This document shows positions 33,601 through 46,739 of a stretch of 64,000 nt of DNA, in pieces. Source of the stretch: Chelydra serpentina. Taxonomy: Eukaryota > Chordata > Testudines > Chelydridae. The notes beneath the pieces were generated by a model. The model was not told the DNA's origin. It did no database searches and saw only the letters and a list, made by a program, of their open reading frames with translations. Each line of letters begins with the position of its first letter. The first letter of the stretch is position 1. A program made the position numbers and the translations under genes. Location: positions 20,464,501 to 20,528,500 of the forward strand of contig JBAIAC010000007.1 in assembly GCA_037349315.1 (NCBI GenBank), written 5' to 3'.

Positions 33601-36600
33601 CTCCCTTGTTTCTGAATAAATATTAAGAGAAAAAGATGTTTTCCTCCTTTTTAAAGACAAGAATCCATTTGAGAGTTTCATTTGTAGCCTCACACTGTTT
33701 AGTAACTAACATTAAGGGGGTCTGGCATTTGGAAGGTTAATTTTCTTATCAAAACTGTACGAAATCCTAATTTTGCAGAGTAGCAATTTTGAAAAAAAAA
33801 TCAGCAATGGGAAAATGTTGGTTATGCAGCACTAGACATTCAGTACTCAGGGGATCAATTATAAAAACACTCATTCAGCTATTTCTATTCAAATGAACAC
33901 CTGAAGAGGAGGTCTCAATGGTTTTAAAAGTGTGTGGATATTACTGGATAAATGTTAGTCCAATAAAAGAGATCATCATCTGCTATTTGTGTGCATTTAA
34001 GTTGACACTAAAAAGATCTTTGTGGAGTATTGCTGCTTCTTTTTCTTTTTGTGTGTGCATCTTTTATCTCATATTCCCTTAACACTTTGTGAACTGAAGA
34101 AAACAGACCAAATGAGCTGTTCTTTAAGATTAAAGGGGCAGTGTTTAGTTGAACACACCTGAATGTGGAAGGAGTCTGTTTCCCTCACATTTATGAATAT
34201 GTAATGATGTGCTTGGAGGCACAGTCACGAACCCCTAATAAGAATTCACGAGTCTGTGTTTGAAAACAGACATTTGCATTTGCCCTCTGGTCACAGTACA
34301 TGGGTCATTCTTATTCAAAAATTTATTTGCCTTATTTTTCCATTCTCAACTCCCTCTCTTTGCAACCTCAAACTATTTTCTCATTTCTAGGTTTTATTTT
34401 GAGCAAAATTAAGAAGAGGGATAAAACCGCCAGAACAGTCAATATTCAATTAGAGAGCGCTTATTCAGGAATGTATATATTTATACATGCAAGTGGAATG
34501 TATATTCCATTGTCTGTTTGCCTTGAAATGAGAATGTCTGTCTATTTCATGAACCTTACAGAAATCTTCAAAAAGGGCTTAGGTAAAAAGCAACATGGGC
34601 ACATAAAACACAGAATTTACCCCCCCCAAAAGCCAAAAATAGAACGGTCAAGGAAATAATATAAATTAATCTAGACTTAGGATATACTTTTTAAATTTGT
34701 GTAAATACACTGAGAACAGTATCATCCAAAAACAAATCCACAGAATATCATAAATGTTAACATAGTGTGCTAATATGTAATATAGCAGGCTACCAGCTTT
34801 GAAGATATGGTAATCCAGGTGGGGGAATAGCAGGCTGTTAAAACTGGCACTTAATAAGAATATTGTATTTCTATTATAAATTTCTTGCATAAATAGCTTT
34901 CAATGTGATTGTGAAATATACCCATGAAGGCATTATTTTGGTTTTTGCACTTTCAGGACCAATACATGGTAGTTCTATAAGGGGATGGGGGAGAAAGCTT
35001 GCTTAATTATTTGAAGCTGTAGGAATAGATTAAAGACATGGTTTTTAAATTATTATTTCTTTCTCTTCCCTGCCCCCCCCCTTTTCCTGCTTTCTAATAG
35101 AAACACATTTCCTGTCATCTGATAGGCCTGATTCTTCTGTCAGAGTTCATATTATATGTGTAAGTATGAGCCAAAGACTATGATAAGAAAAGAAGATTGT
35201 ATTTGTATACAATCACATGACTGGGCTATTATAAATTACTGTAAACAATTTCGGATGTTCAGTATCAAATCACCACATTAATGTTTACACAGTCGCACAC
35301 CCTGCTGCAGATTGCACCATCACTTTGTTAAGGGTCAGCGGAAGTTAAATACCAATCCCATATAGGGGGATTTTGAAACATTTTCAGTCTAAAAGTAGTA
35401 CGTCTAACTACATTCTTTCTAAAGAGACATTTAACTTTACTTGTAGAAATGCTGTGTTAGTGCCTGATGTGTTTATATCTACTCATATATAAAACAATAC
35501 ACCCTCCCCCCCGTTTATCCAGATATATAAGGAGGGGTCTAATTATATTTTTTGTACATTTCGTAGACTTTGCATTGCTATCACAAGTATGACTTTGGTA
35601 GGAGAAAGATTCCATTGTGACAGCAATAGTTAAAGAGCAAACCTTTATTTCAGATCTAATAGTGACACCTGCAGTTGAGCTGAACACACTGACGTGCAAA
35701 CATCTTAAAATTAAAAGCATATAGACATATTCTGAATCAAACTGTTCCAACCATACACATCTCCTGCTTAATTACACTGATGTACCTAAAATTTGCCTCT
35801 CCCAATTGGCAGCACTATCAGCATCCACCAGCATGATTCAGCTTTTCTCCTGTAAGGCAAACAGCCTGCCATAATGTGTATAAATAGACTAAAAAACCTT
35901 CCCTGGGCTGCTCAGGGGGAGGATAGCTACCCATGCATACACATACCCACAGATTCTTCCTGAAGAAACACTCATTTAAGAAACAGTAAATTGTATTCTT
36001 CTCCTGAATTCCCTGCCTATACGAACCAGACATTTAATCATCTTTTTGTGTAGTGCAATATAAAATGATTGTGTTTGGTCTGAAAAAGGACTGTGGGTTT
36101 TGACGACAAGATGATTATCCTGCACTTATCCCTCCCCCCTCTTATTTTTGGTGACAGAAGCCCCTGAGTGTCAGTAAATGTGGCCTCTGTCTCTGCTCTC
36201 CTCCTCTTTCCCAGATGCTCCAAGGACAGTGGATTTTTACCCACTAACTCATTCCTTTCCACCTATTGTTTAAAGTGTACAAGAAAGCAAAAAGGAAGAA
36301 AATCCTATTAAAGCTCTTATTTTTCATTGTTGCTTTAGAGACTATTGCTAAGGGGGCCCGGATTCATATATGAATAAGAACTAGAAGGTAAACCTTCATC
36401 TATTATTTGTTTTCCTCTTTCACTGTTTATTATTATTCTGCTTCATCACAAAGCCTGTGATAGAGAACATGCACCTATCTCAACATCTTAAAAGCAGACA
36501 TTGCAAGTGAAGGCAAAGCCACCACTTTGCTACAGAATAAGTGTATTCCTTTTTTACTATCAATCTTATTGACCCACTTTCACTGCAACAGAAAGATTCT

Positions 36601-38150
36601 AACAAAGTTCAATATTTCCCCCGCCCTCAAACATTGTATGAATGAATTTGATGCTCTCCTTATGGATTTGCTTTATAGCTCTTATATCCATTTCTTCCTG
36701 CATGTAAATGTCTGCAAGTTTGTGTTTATGTGCGTGAGAGAATGAACAAAAAGATTTCTTTATAACTTTTCTCAATATTCTGCTGATTGCTAGTTCAGTA
36801 GCAGATGTGCTATGCTTAATGGTGCATATACAAGAAGCATTCCCTAATCCCTAAATGAACTTCTTATCTCTAAATAGATACAGGACAAGCTATATAAACT
36901 CAATTTAGTCACTAGGCTATTAAGTCTACCAGAACTGAAAAGTGATAAAATATTGTTAAAGCCAAGCACCTGTTAGCAAATACTTAACATATTAATAAAA
37001 TTAAACAAAACATTGATGACCACAAGTCAAAACAAAGCAGTTACAAGCCCACTGATTCATTTCTACTATCATTTGCACCCCATTTACTAGCAACAGAAAT
37101 GCATATATGCAGTTCCAAGCAAACTCTTCTGGGTTTGCTAGCGCCACAGTGTGTCAGTCATAATTCATTGCCAAAAAATGAACTGTCTTTAGATTAGCCT
37201 TCCTAGCTTTACACGAATGCAGATGGGTCTATTACAGGATTTAAGAGAAATGCACAATGACAGGAAGTATCATTTACTGGTTGGATCTCAAAACTAGGAA
37301 GCCCAACTCTGATAGTTCCAGCTGTGACACGGACTTTCTTTGTGACTTAGGGCAAGTCATTTAACATCTGCACCTCCGTTTCCTTTTTTTAAGAATGGGA
37401 ATATTCATTTACCTCATAGCTGTGTCCCCAAGATCTGTGCACATGAGTCTTTATCTCACAGAAGAATATGGTTTGCCTGTCAGACACCCCTGTAACGACA
37501 TTCCTTCCTTTCCCTGTGCCCTGCAGAGGAGTGAGTAGCCCCAGGGCAGTGCCAGGGGAATGCCTGTCACATTCCCCAATGGCCCTGCACAGATTTCCTC
37601 AGAAAGATAATGAATCCCCAAACACTGTCATATTGAGATTAGAAATGGCCCTTAACATGAGAGCCCAGGAGTACCTACCTGCCAGCTAGAGAAGCCCTAT
37701 CAGCATGGTTCCAGTGGAGTCCCAGCACTAGAGAAGAGGGAACACCAGTGAACCCAGAGTCTCCTTGTAGATGGCCCTGACCTACTGCTCGTCTCCCAGC
37801 ATTACAGCTTATTCCTTGGATGGGGCACACTCCAATCCCAATGGAAGAACTGCAGGGAAGCTGTACAAAAGGAACCTTGGGGAGATTTCCTCCTCTATAG
37901 TCCCCTTCCATCGATTTTTTGCAGGAATGGGAAATCAGGTCCAGAGTATCGAGAGGCTGGGTTCCTTAATCTTTGCACTGAGATCCAATGCAAAGAGAGA
38001 GGCGTCCACTCAAACATACACACACTTTGTATGCTCATCAGAAAATGAGCACTGCATTCTTGTCTTGAACTCCATTGTTATGCCCTGTGCCATCTTGAGA
38101 GAGAGGGATTGGCACTGACTTTTCCCATCATAGGAGTAGTTATAGTTTAT
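30656..38150. other. Long AT-rich tract, no gene, few repeats
   Basis: No exon-like frame or intact mobile element was found. MIR-like fragments are at about 30,965-31,075 and 37,270-37,440, both plus strand ('ggcaagtcatttaacatctg' in the second). The rest, about 31.1-37.2 kb, has no repeat I recognise, unlike the dense insertions on either side. Confidence 0.45.
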
Positions 38151-38322
38151 GGGGGGAGGGATAGCTCAGAGGTTTGAGCATTGTCCTGCTAAATCCAAGG
38201 TTGTGAGTTCAATCCTTGAGGGGGCCATATCTGGGGCAAAAATTGGGGATTAGTCCTGCTTTGAGCAGAGGGTTGGACTAGATGACCTCCTAAGGTCCCT
38301 TCCAACCCTGATATTCTATGAT
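38151..38322 (+). mobile_element. tRNA-headed SINE with CR1-like tail (Cry/turtle type)
   Basis: The head has an A-box-like 'tagctcagaggt' (38,162-38,173) and a B-box region 'gagttcaatcc' (about 38,205-38,215), the internal RNA polymerase III promoter pair. The body 'ggggcaaaaattggggatta' is followed by a tail 'ggttggactagatgacctcc' ending 'tgatattctatgat', which matches the 3' end of the CR1 at 46,740-47,823. A shared tail is how such SINEs borrow CR1 reverse transcriptase. This is the best single clue for a turtle genome. Confidence 0.88.
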
Positions 38323-41300
38323 AAACTAAGTGGTAAAAATATGCAGAGAGCACACAGTAATGGATTAAGCCTAAATGGGGCCCTTTGTCTGGACTGCATC
38401 CAGCCCCCACTAAATAAATTGGTGTTCATAGCATTCCTGGTTCCTGATGCTACCTGCTCCCCAGTCTCCATAGCAGATTCCACCACACTCCAGTGGGTCA
38501 TCTCTGTCCCCAGAAAAGGAGAGTCTGATTCAGGCTTTGTGGGTTCATAAGTCCCTAGACCTGAATCCACTTTAAACAACATGCTGGTAGTGAAGTAGCT
38601 TTTGTCATTGAATAGTGAAGAACTTTTGTCTTTGCAGACCAGGGTTTGAAGGTGACCTAATTCCCAAGCCAAATTAGTTGATGGCTTACCCAGAGACAAC
38701 TGTGCATGTAACACGTGAATCATGAAGATGACCACACCTCAGCACAAGAGGAAGGCCCCAGGGCTGGGACGGGAAGAGGGAGTTGCAGGGGAGTGCTGAG
38801 GGGCATATTTAAGAGGGTCACACAGCTCCTGCCCACATGGTGCTCAGCTCTAGCCCATGTTAATGTCTTGTCACCTTGGCTAAACATTAGAAAACATTTA
38901 AAAGAAAAGAAAAAACATTTTAAAAGAAAAGGCTTATGCATATGCAAAATAGATTAAAATGCTTTCAGATTACACCATAGAAAAGCTGTGGCCTAGTTTT
39001 TGAAATACACATTTCACTTTATGTTGCACACAGCTGGGTTTATATTGGCACTCACACTAATATGCAAAATGCAGTATCTTGTATTCATAAATGACTCTTT
39101 ATAAAATGCCAGGAGGGCACCTGTCTTCTTTTAAGTCTATATCATGACAAATAAAAAACAAGATGTATTAATGGCCAACTTCCAGCTCTGACCATAACCT
39201 AAGAGGATATGCGCCAGCTGGGTCTGAAAGCATGTTTGAAGTACGCACTGTCCACTGGTCAAAAGGAGTTACATTCACTTTGTGGAAAAAGAGACTTGTT
39301 AATTAGAAGCAGAGTATTGGAGAGGGAGTGTTTGTCAAAGTTGACCACGTATGGAGAAGTGTATACAAACTCATACACATAGTAGACATAGTCTGATCAG
39401 CTGTGTGGAATGATAGGAGGAGACCTGGTTCAATCAGATTGAGCATATAAACAAATATTCATTGTACGCAGATCAACAGAGGCAACAAACCATCTGCATT
39501 CCGTGGTTATCAGTGTTCACATAGCTACCAAAAAAATCAGGCAAAATTTCCATGAGTAACTTGGGAAAATTGGTGGGATTTCCTGTCTTAAGAGTCAAAT
39601 ATTAAAATGTCTCATCCCAGTACTTTCAAAGGATAGGAACTGGTAGCAAGGTATTTGACATGACTGGCCCTCATCATGGGAAATTACTCCTCTCACCTTC
39701 CCATTTGACAGAGCCTGGATGTTTTTATCTTCAGGTCATGATGCAAGGCTCATCAATTTTCCAGCATTTTTACTGAGAAGGTGGGCTGCAGTATATGAAA
39801 TAATTTGACAAAGAAAGCTCGTTTTTGAAAGCTTGATTAAATGGGCAATTTTTATTTTAAGAGATGGATGGAACAGCCACGTCTTTGCAATGGGGGCATT
39901 TAACGTCTGGCTTTGTACATTGTTCAATGTTTGTACAAGCACCTAGAGCCGCAGATAGTATACATTAATTTATTTTAAAAGCCCCTAACATTGCATCACC
40001 CGTAGCGTATCAGCCAATGTCTCTCAAAAGTGCAGTGCCTTTATCATTCATTTGATTTATTTCACAAGGTTTAGGAAGGCAGAGTTCTATTCTTCGTGAT
40101 GAAGTATTTCTTTTGAAATTTATAATTATATTTGAATTGTAGTTAACCACTTTCAATGCCTGATGCTATTTGAGGCATCCTCACTATGAGCAGTAGAATC
40201 ATGCTGCACCGCTGTCCCATCTTTTGTCACATCTGAATAAGTACTCCACATTGGTAAATCACTTAGAGATAAAAGTCATCAATAGCAAGAGCTCTGCCTA
40301 GAAATATTTGCATACAAGAGAAATGCACAGCAACAGCACAGAAGCATGCCTCATCTGTGGTATCTCAACACAACTCCCCTCGCTAGCCTTTGTTCTTCCC
40401 TGGAGTTTGCCATCAGAGCCTTCATTGCTACCATAGCCTCTCCCTCTTTGCTTTTAATTCAGCATACTAAAGATATCAAATCATGGAAATCAAAGATGGA
40501 AAAGACCAAATAGGCCATGTAGAGACCGCAGTACAGGATTGTGCCATACAATGTGTTTTCTGTCTTCTTTATCTAAATTACTTTTAAGGTTGCCCTTTTA
40601 AAAAAAAATTCTACTAACCAAGGACATTACAAGCTCAACTCCCAGCAGGATCAGCATAGACCACCATCCTTCCACAGTAGGTATGGTACCATAAGGTCAG
40701 GTAAGATCTTATGTTAACTCCTAGTTGTGCTTTAGTCAGGACATTAATGACCCCATCCACGGCAATTTTCCCTCAGTTGTGCAGCATTGTGTGCGCTACT
40801 TGGCTGCCATACCAGAAATAGCTGTATTTCACTAATGATATATGTGCGCATATATTATATATTGCCAAGTATCAAAACAAAAGAAGTCTGTCATCCTCTA
40901 AAAATGGAGACGATCGTGCACAATCCTGATGTAAGGCAGGAACTGCTTGTGCAGTGTTATCTAATGTTCATTAAAGGAATCTCGCTGTGATCATACTATA
41001 ACTGACACACTCATGTTTAATAAAATAAGCAACCTCAGGGCAGCTCCGGGACAAAGTCCCTGCCCTCAGGCCACATCCTGCTTGCTGGACCAAGGAATGA
41101 ACAGGATAGGGGAGAGGTGGGACTCAGCGAAGCGGGCAGGATTGGTTACAGGCAGCAACTCAGCAGCTTCTCTTACCAACCATCACTGAACCCTCCTTTC
41201 TCGTTGCCACAACGCTTTACAGTGGCCTAACAGCCCAGATGTTAGCCAGTCTCCAGGTTATATTCCCTGCGTAGATCAGTGGGCATAAAAGCCACAATCA

Positions 41301-42284
41301 GAGGCTTTCTGGGGGTTAATATGGTAAGGTGCCTGGACATTTCTGGGTAAAAGATGCAAGTGTAAAAATGCACTTAATTCTACAATACTCACAAAAGCCT
41401 GATTTAAAAGGGAACATGAGGAAACGGGAGAGGTTTGTTAACAATTAGCTATAATCTAATAAAGGTCTTTTGACATTGATGCAGGGCGTGTGAATTTTAT
41501 GTTGATCAATTAGGCTAACTGTCTTGGTTAGCTATTTTACTGATAACAAGAACAGTCAGGGTCAAAGCCTACAATGAGGGATATGTAAAATATAATAACC
41601 CCCCCTCCAAAAAAAACCTATTATGCTACAAGGACTCCCAAAATGAACGTCCTCATCTTATCCTTCCAAGGGCAGTGTGCTATAAAGGTGGCAGTGTAAA
41701 GATACTGCTTTAGTTTCATATGGTAGTGAGACATCATTTTGCTCAACCGGGTGTGCTCTTTTTATAACAACAGATGACAAGGTCTGCCCAGTACAGAATT
41801 TGATATGGAACAAGAAAATTTCATGTGTAAAACATCTGTTTAAACAACTATAGTCATCTTACATGGGCCTTCATTTTTCTACGTATTTCCCCCATTCCCA
41901 ATTACTGCTAATCTAATTCCTGACTCAGATTATATTTAAATTACAGTATATCCCTTTTCTGCATTCAGTGAAGACAATAATCAGAACTAGAAGGGAGACT
42001 GTGCTGTCAAAAAACAGAATGCATCAGAACAAGAACAGTTTGTTCTCCCATTATAGTTGGTATATAAACTGGGTAAAACATGTGGGGTGGTTATTTTAAC
42101 AGAGGCTACAAACAGCAAGGATTCACAGAGCTCTACATGATTAAGAGCTACATTCATTGCCAGCATTTGGACCACAGAAATTATTTGTTGATGTGACTTT
42201 TCCCTAATGTGAACGACTGGTTGTTGGCTGCAACAATCCAGGGGATAAAAAAGATGCAGTGGTTAGAAATTAGGAATAAGTGAT
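38323..42284. other. AT-rich intergenic, nothing recognised
   Basis: No gene and no nameable repeat; short purine tracts near 38,900-38,935. Confidence 0.45.
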
Positions 42285-42490
42285 TATTTATATTCTCAGC
42301 TCTATTGCTGAATCATTGGGTGACCCTGGGCAAGACATAACCTCTATCTTTATTTACCGATTTAATATATGCGTCTACTACTATATTTATTTAGCTCATG
42401 GGGTGTCATGAGACTTAATTAATGTCTGCTCAAAGCTTTGAGATCATCAGATGCAAGGTGCTTATATAAAGTCCAAAATATTATAAAAAG
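42285..42490 (+). repeat. MIR-like SINE remnant
   Basis: 'tctattgctgaatcattggg', 'gaccctgggcaagacataa' and the later 'gatgcaaggtgcttatataa' keep the MIR order in the plus orientation, with an AT-rich middle. Confidence 0.6.
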
Positions 42491-43489
42491 ACAATGAGAA
42501 AAATGGATCAGTGCCAAGGCAGTCAATTGGACAAACGGCTTCTCATATCAGCATTGTCCATATTTCAGTTTCTAGTTTATCAGTGGAAATATACACGGCT
42601 GTTTAAATAAAAACTCATACATATTCAACTGTGTACAGACCCAGTCACCACAGTTTATAGTTTGAAAACCATTAGAAAGCTTTAAGAGAACTGTTAGCAA
42701 GACATATATTGTACCTTGAGTCCTAGCCATAAATAGTCCATCTTACAGTGTTTGTACACACTAAGGGGAAATTTCCAGTGGCAGCTACCAGCATGTACGT
42801 GGGGTATAAGTGAAGATTTTTTTATATACTGTAATATTTGATCAATGGCCACTGGAATTGCTTTCCCTTGACTGTTTTATGGGCAAGAGCTTGAATTTAG
42901 TATCTGCCAAGCACATCACCAATGCCTAAATAAATAAGAATCTTTTACTTCTCTGAGGATACCCATGTCTTAGTATTGAGACTACAGGTATTAATCTTTT
43001 AAAGAAGAACTGGAGGGAGGAACTCCTTTCAGTGCCTTAATTGGCTGGAGGGATCACTGATTAATGGAAGACCATCTCCTATGCTTCTCCCCCAATTTGG
43101 TGATGGGTAACCATAGCTGATTAAACAGCATTCAAAGCCCCACTGGTACTGTAATCCAAAGTGCAAGCCACAAAATAGATGAATCTCATGTCTGACCTGC
43201 TGTAATATGGTTCTTCCCCCTCAATCCTTAGCAGAAATAGCCTCATGCCTCACTGCTATAGATAGGGCTGGTTCAGCCAAAGGTGCCAAAACTGCAGTTG
43301 CGGGGGCCTTACCATTTCTGGTGTGATCACTGCTCATGCTCCCGTGGTACATGGGGCTAAGTATGAGCTACTTTTTACCTAATTCCAATGAGCTCTAACA
43401 TGGAAGTAGACCCACTCACAACAATGGTAAGATGATCTGTTGATAGCCACACATTTCCTTGTTTCTTCATTGCGGTCTTTTGTAAAAAA
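42491..43489. other. AT-rich intergenic, nothing recognised
   Basis: No supported gene or element. Confidence 0.4.
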
Positions 43490-43610
43490 TACAACACGGC
43501 TCTTTTTGTGCACAGATTTCAAAGTGCTCTACAACGTAGGTAAAGATGATCTTTATGTTACACATGGGGAAACTGAAGAGCAGACAGGTTAAGGGCCTGA
43601 AAACGCAATA
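43490..43610 (-). repeat. MIR-like SINE remnant
   Basis: 'tttcaaagtgctctacaacg', 'gttacacatggggaaactga' and 'gaagagcagacaggttaagg' follow the minus-strand MIR order. Confidence 0.55.
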
Positions 43611-43722
43611 GCAGATTTTTTTTAAAAAAAATGCTATGTAGTTGTGCTCCAGAACTAAACTGTCCCCAAAATTAAAGCAGTTACCTTACAAATGTGAACC
43701 ATGTCCAGTAACACCTGCCTGA

Positions 43723-43989
43723 GGGCTTTTCTACACATAAAACCGCTATAGTGGCACAGCTGAACCACTGTAGAAGTTCAGCGTAGACAGTACCACGCCA
43801 ACGAGAAAGATGCTCTCATCGGCGTAGGTAATCCACCTCCCCAACAAACAGTAGCTAGATCATCAGAAGAATTCTTCCACTGTCCTGCTGTCTACACCGG
43901 TTGGTATAGCTACGTCTCTCAAGGGCAAGGATTTTTCACACTTGAGACACTTAGCTATATTGATGTAAATTCCCAGTGTAGACCAGGCC
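43723..43989 (+). mobile_element. Harbinger-type MITE, 267 bp
   Basis: Starts 'gggcttttctacacata' and ends 'cagtgtagaccaggcc', flanked by TGA on both sides (43,720-43,722 and 43,990-43,992), a 3-bp duplication. The terminal GTCTACAC block matches the Harbinger at 8,875-14,250. The interior is homologous to 2,524-2,793 in reverse. Confidence 0.82.
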
Positions 43990-44065
43990 TGAGTCTGCAG
44001 ACATGACACTTCAGCATTAAAACGTACTGGTCCCGGGACTGAGCTTTGCTTCTGCCTAGTCCTTT

Positions 44066-44255
44066 GGGGTAGGTCTACACAGCAAAGAAAACCTCCTGGC
44101 TGGCCAGTGCCAGCTGACGCAGGCTCGAGGACCCTGTAGGGTGGGAGGGTCCCAAGCCTGGAAGTCTACACAGCAATGAAACAGCCCTGCACCTTAGCCA
44201 GAGTCAACTGGCATGGGCCAGCCACAGGTTTTTCTTTGCTGTGTAGACATACCCC
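44066..44255. mobile_element. Short fold-back MITE, 190 bp
   Basis: The terminal inverted repeats are about 30 bp: the left arm starts 'ggggtaggtctacacagcaa' and the reverse complement of the right arm starts 'ggggtatgtctacacagcaa', each then reading 'agaaaa(a)cct'. A third copy of 'gtctacacagcaa' occurs internally at about 44,163. No protein is encoded. The target duplication is not clear. Confidence 0.85.
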
Positions 44256-44503
44256 TAAGAGCCTAGGTACTAATGGGAAGCCATCCTCACTGCAGTCACT
44301 TACCAGACACAGCCCAAACTTCAGTATTTTTGACTTTTAGGAAAGTTACATTTACTTGACAACCAAGACAAGATTCTACCCCCTTCAGCGCCCCACCCTC
44401 CTCTTTCAGTCTACAGAGTATACCTTGTAAATAGAAACATGTCCTAATAAGGCATGGCATACTCCCCATCCCATCCCTGTCAGGTCAGACCTAAAACTTA
44501 AAG

Positions 44504-45685
44504 TGTGACAGTGTACCCAATAAGACTTTATGGGGAGATGCTTATAAATATATATATGATGTAACTGGAATATGTTTTATGCTACATATGCCATGTAGCA
44601 TATCTCTGAAAAAGTTATGATCTACTGAATCTATTCCTCCTGTTTTTATGCATGTATAATTTGGGTAGTTGAAGTTATGAATATTGGTTGTATATTTGCT
44701 GGTTTTATATATAGCCTTTGTAAAAGCATGGGATCATGTCTTGAGAAAGGAATGTGCAGGTAAAGTGCCCAATCAAGAAGCGCTTAAGAGACAAAAAGAA
44801 GTTGCAGACACCAATCCACATCTGAGCTTGGCCAGGAATGTCACGGGACTGGTTGTGCTGAGTTGTGCATGGACATGTGACTTGCCCACGTGATCCCAAA
44901 ACTCCAGGGTAACATGATGCTACAGAGGGAGTGGGGAGGAGCATCCATCCAGGAGAGAAAGTTTATTTAAACCCCTGGGAGACCCCTCGATCCGGTCTTC
45001 AGCTGGCTAAAGAGAGACTCTCCACTCCCCCAAGGACACACCTGAAAGAGACTGAACAAAGGACCAAGACAATAGGGGGTGTGAGCGATTGCTGGACCCA
45101 GGCTAGGAGGACTATAGCCTGTAAAGGGAAGTTTGCTGGAACTGGTGAGGTTTTTATCTGTATACAGTGTGATTAGACATAGACTTGCGTGTTTTATTTT
45201 ATTTTACTTAGTAGTTCACTTTGTTCTATTACTACTTAGAATCACTTAAATCCTACTTTCTGTACTTATTAAAATCACTTTTTACTTATTAAGTTACCTG
45301 GAGTACATGTTAGTACCTGGAGGGGGCAAACAGCTGTGTATATCTTTCTATCTTTGAAACAGAGGGCGAACTATTTATGAGTTTACCCTGTATAAGCTTT
45401 ATACAGGGTAACACGGATTTATTCAGGGTTTGAACCCCATTGGGAGTTGGGCACCTGGGTGTCAAAGGCAAGAGCACTTCCCGAGCTGCTTCCAGGCAGG
45501 CCTGCAGCTGTTAGTGGATGTGGTTCAGACCTGGGTCTGGGTTTGCAGCAGACCAGTGGGTCTGGCACAAAACAGACAGGATTCTGGAGTCAAAAGCTGG
45601 AAAAGGCAGGGAAGCAGGGGCAGAAGTAGTCTTGGCACACCAGGTGGCAGCTCCAAAGGGGTTTCTGTAACACCAACCCGTCACA
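44504..45685 (+). mobile_element. Solo LTR of a retrovirus-like or LTR retrotransposon, about 1.18 kb
   Basis: Begins 'tgtgacagtgtaccc' and ends 'aacccgtcaca': TG...CA borders with a short TGTGAC/GTCACA inverted repeat. Flanks 'taaag' (44,499-44,503) and 'caaag' (45,686-45,690) agree at 4 of 5 bases, fitting an aged target duplication. No internal gag/pol region adjoins it and no second LTR is present, so recombination between two LTRs probably left this copy. I recognise the sequence type as common in turtles. The frames inside (44,684-45,819) are not genes. Confidence 0.75.
45383..45411. repeat. Perfect 12-bp hairpin inside the solo LTR
   Basis: 'ttaccctgtata' (45,383-45,394), loop 'agctt', then 'tatacagggtaa' (45,400-45,411) form a perfect inverted repeat. 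It lies in the second half of the LTR, where RNA structure linked to polyadenylation or packaging would be plausible, but its role is unknown. Confidence 0.8.
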
Positions 45686-46424
45686 CAAAGCATCACCAAC
45701 AAGGAAATCATAGATCCATCTGGGTGTTCATGGAGCTGGAAGAGTGGATTCACTATCTGGAATACAGAAGAAAGCCCTGCCTCCAGTACACTGAAAACTG
45801 TATATGTCTCACCATATAATACATCTACAACACCTAGTCTTTTTTGTTAGAAACATGATAATGGTATACTCCAAATTAATTTTGAGAAGTACAATTAGTG
45901 TATTGTACCATGCCAAAAAAAATCTACATTTTTATACACTGATGAAAACATGAAGAAAAACATGCTCTTAGAGGAGGCTCCACAATATAAAAATGCGATT
46001 TAAACAGGGAAACCAGCCATGGTTAACTTTTGATAAGATCTATATTATTTTATTACAGTAGCACCCTCAGCAAGTAAGGCTGAAATTTAAGATTACAGAT
46101 ACACAAAAGGAAGGAATACAACATCAGACTAAACAATTCAGGTGGTAACTGGTTATAGTGGTAACTAAAAATTAACTATCTATCTAAAGAACTCTAGCTT
46201 AACTTCAAGATCGCACCTGAAAGGAGAAAACAGCCATGAAATATGGATGAGCTGTGAGTTAATAAACACCAAGGTAAAATAGTACTGAATTGGCCAATCT
46301 CAGTTTTTATCTTCTCTGGGAGGGTGTACCTGTTATTCATATATCAGATGACATCTGAATTTACAGATACAAAACCAGGTAAATCGAAGACTACAGAACA
46401 CCTAACTGGTGTGTATTACATGTA
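45686..46424. other. AT-rich intergenic, nothing recognised
   Basis: No gene or nameable repeat. Confidence 0.4.
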
Positions 46425-46620
46425 CAGTAGGGTTCAAGTAATACTTTTACAGCATCTTCCCTATGAAGATTCTCAAAATGCTTCACAAATATTAGACCTC
46501 AACATTCCAGTGAGGAAGAGCTGAAACATTCTTTTCATTTTACAGAAGGAGAAACTGAGGCAAAAAGATCAAATGACCCAGTCAAGCTTATATGTTCATG
46601 CCCATCTCTGGACTAGACCT
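46425..46620 (-). repeat. MIR-like SINE remnant
   Basis: 'ttttacagcatcttccctat', 'gaagattctcaaaatgcttc' and 'tttacagaaggagaaactga' are MIR pieces in minus orientation. Confidence 0.55.
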
Positions 46621-46739
46621 GACTGAAACTGACCACTAGAAAATGCTGCTTCCCAATGAAAGTAGGGAATCCAAAGAAATGTTTAAATTCATTTTAAGTC
46701 ATTTTGCCCCCAAATGCAAGGCATGGCAAGGCATCCAAA

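Noticed and set aside
34300..34659. 119-codon plus-strand frame in the AT-rich block
   Set aside because: Low-complexity Lys/Ile/Phe composition, no domain, no splice sites of quality; expected by chance in this composition.
45430..45819. 129-codon frame near the end of the LTR
   Set aside because: It runs across the LTR boundary into flanking DNA and has no protein motif.
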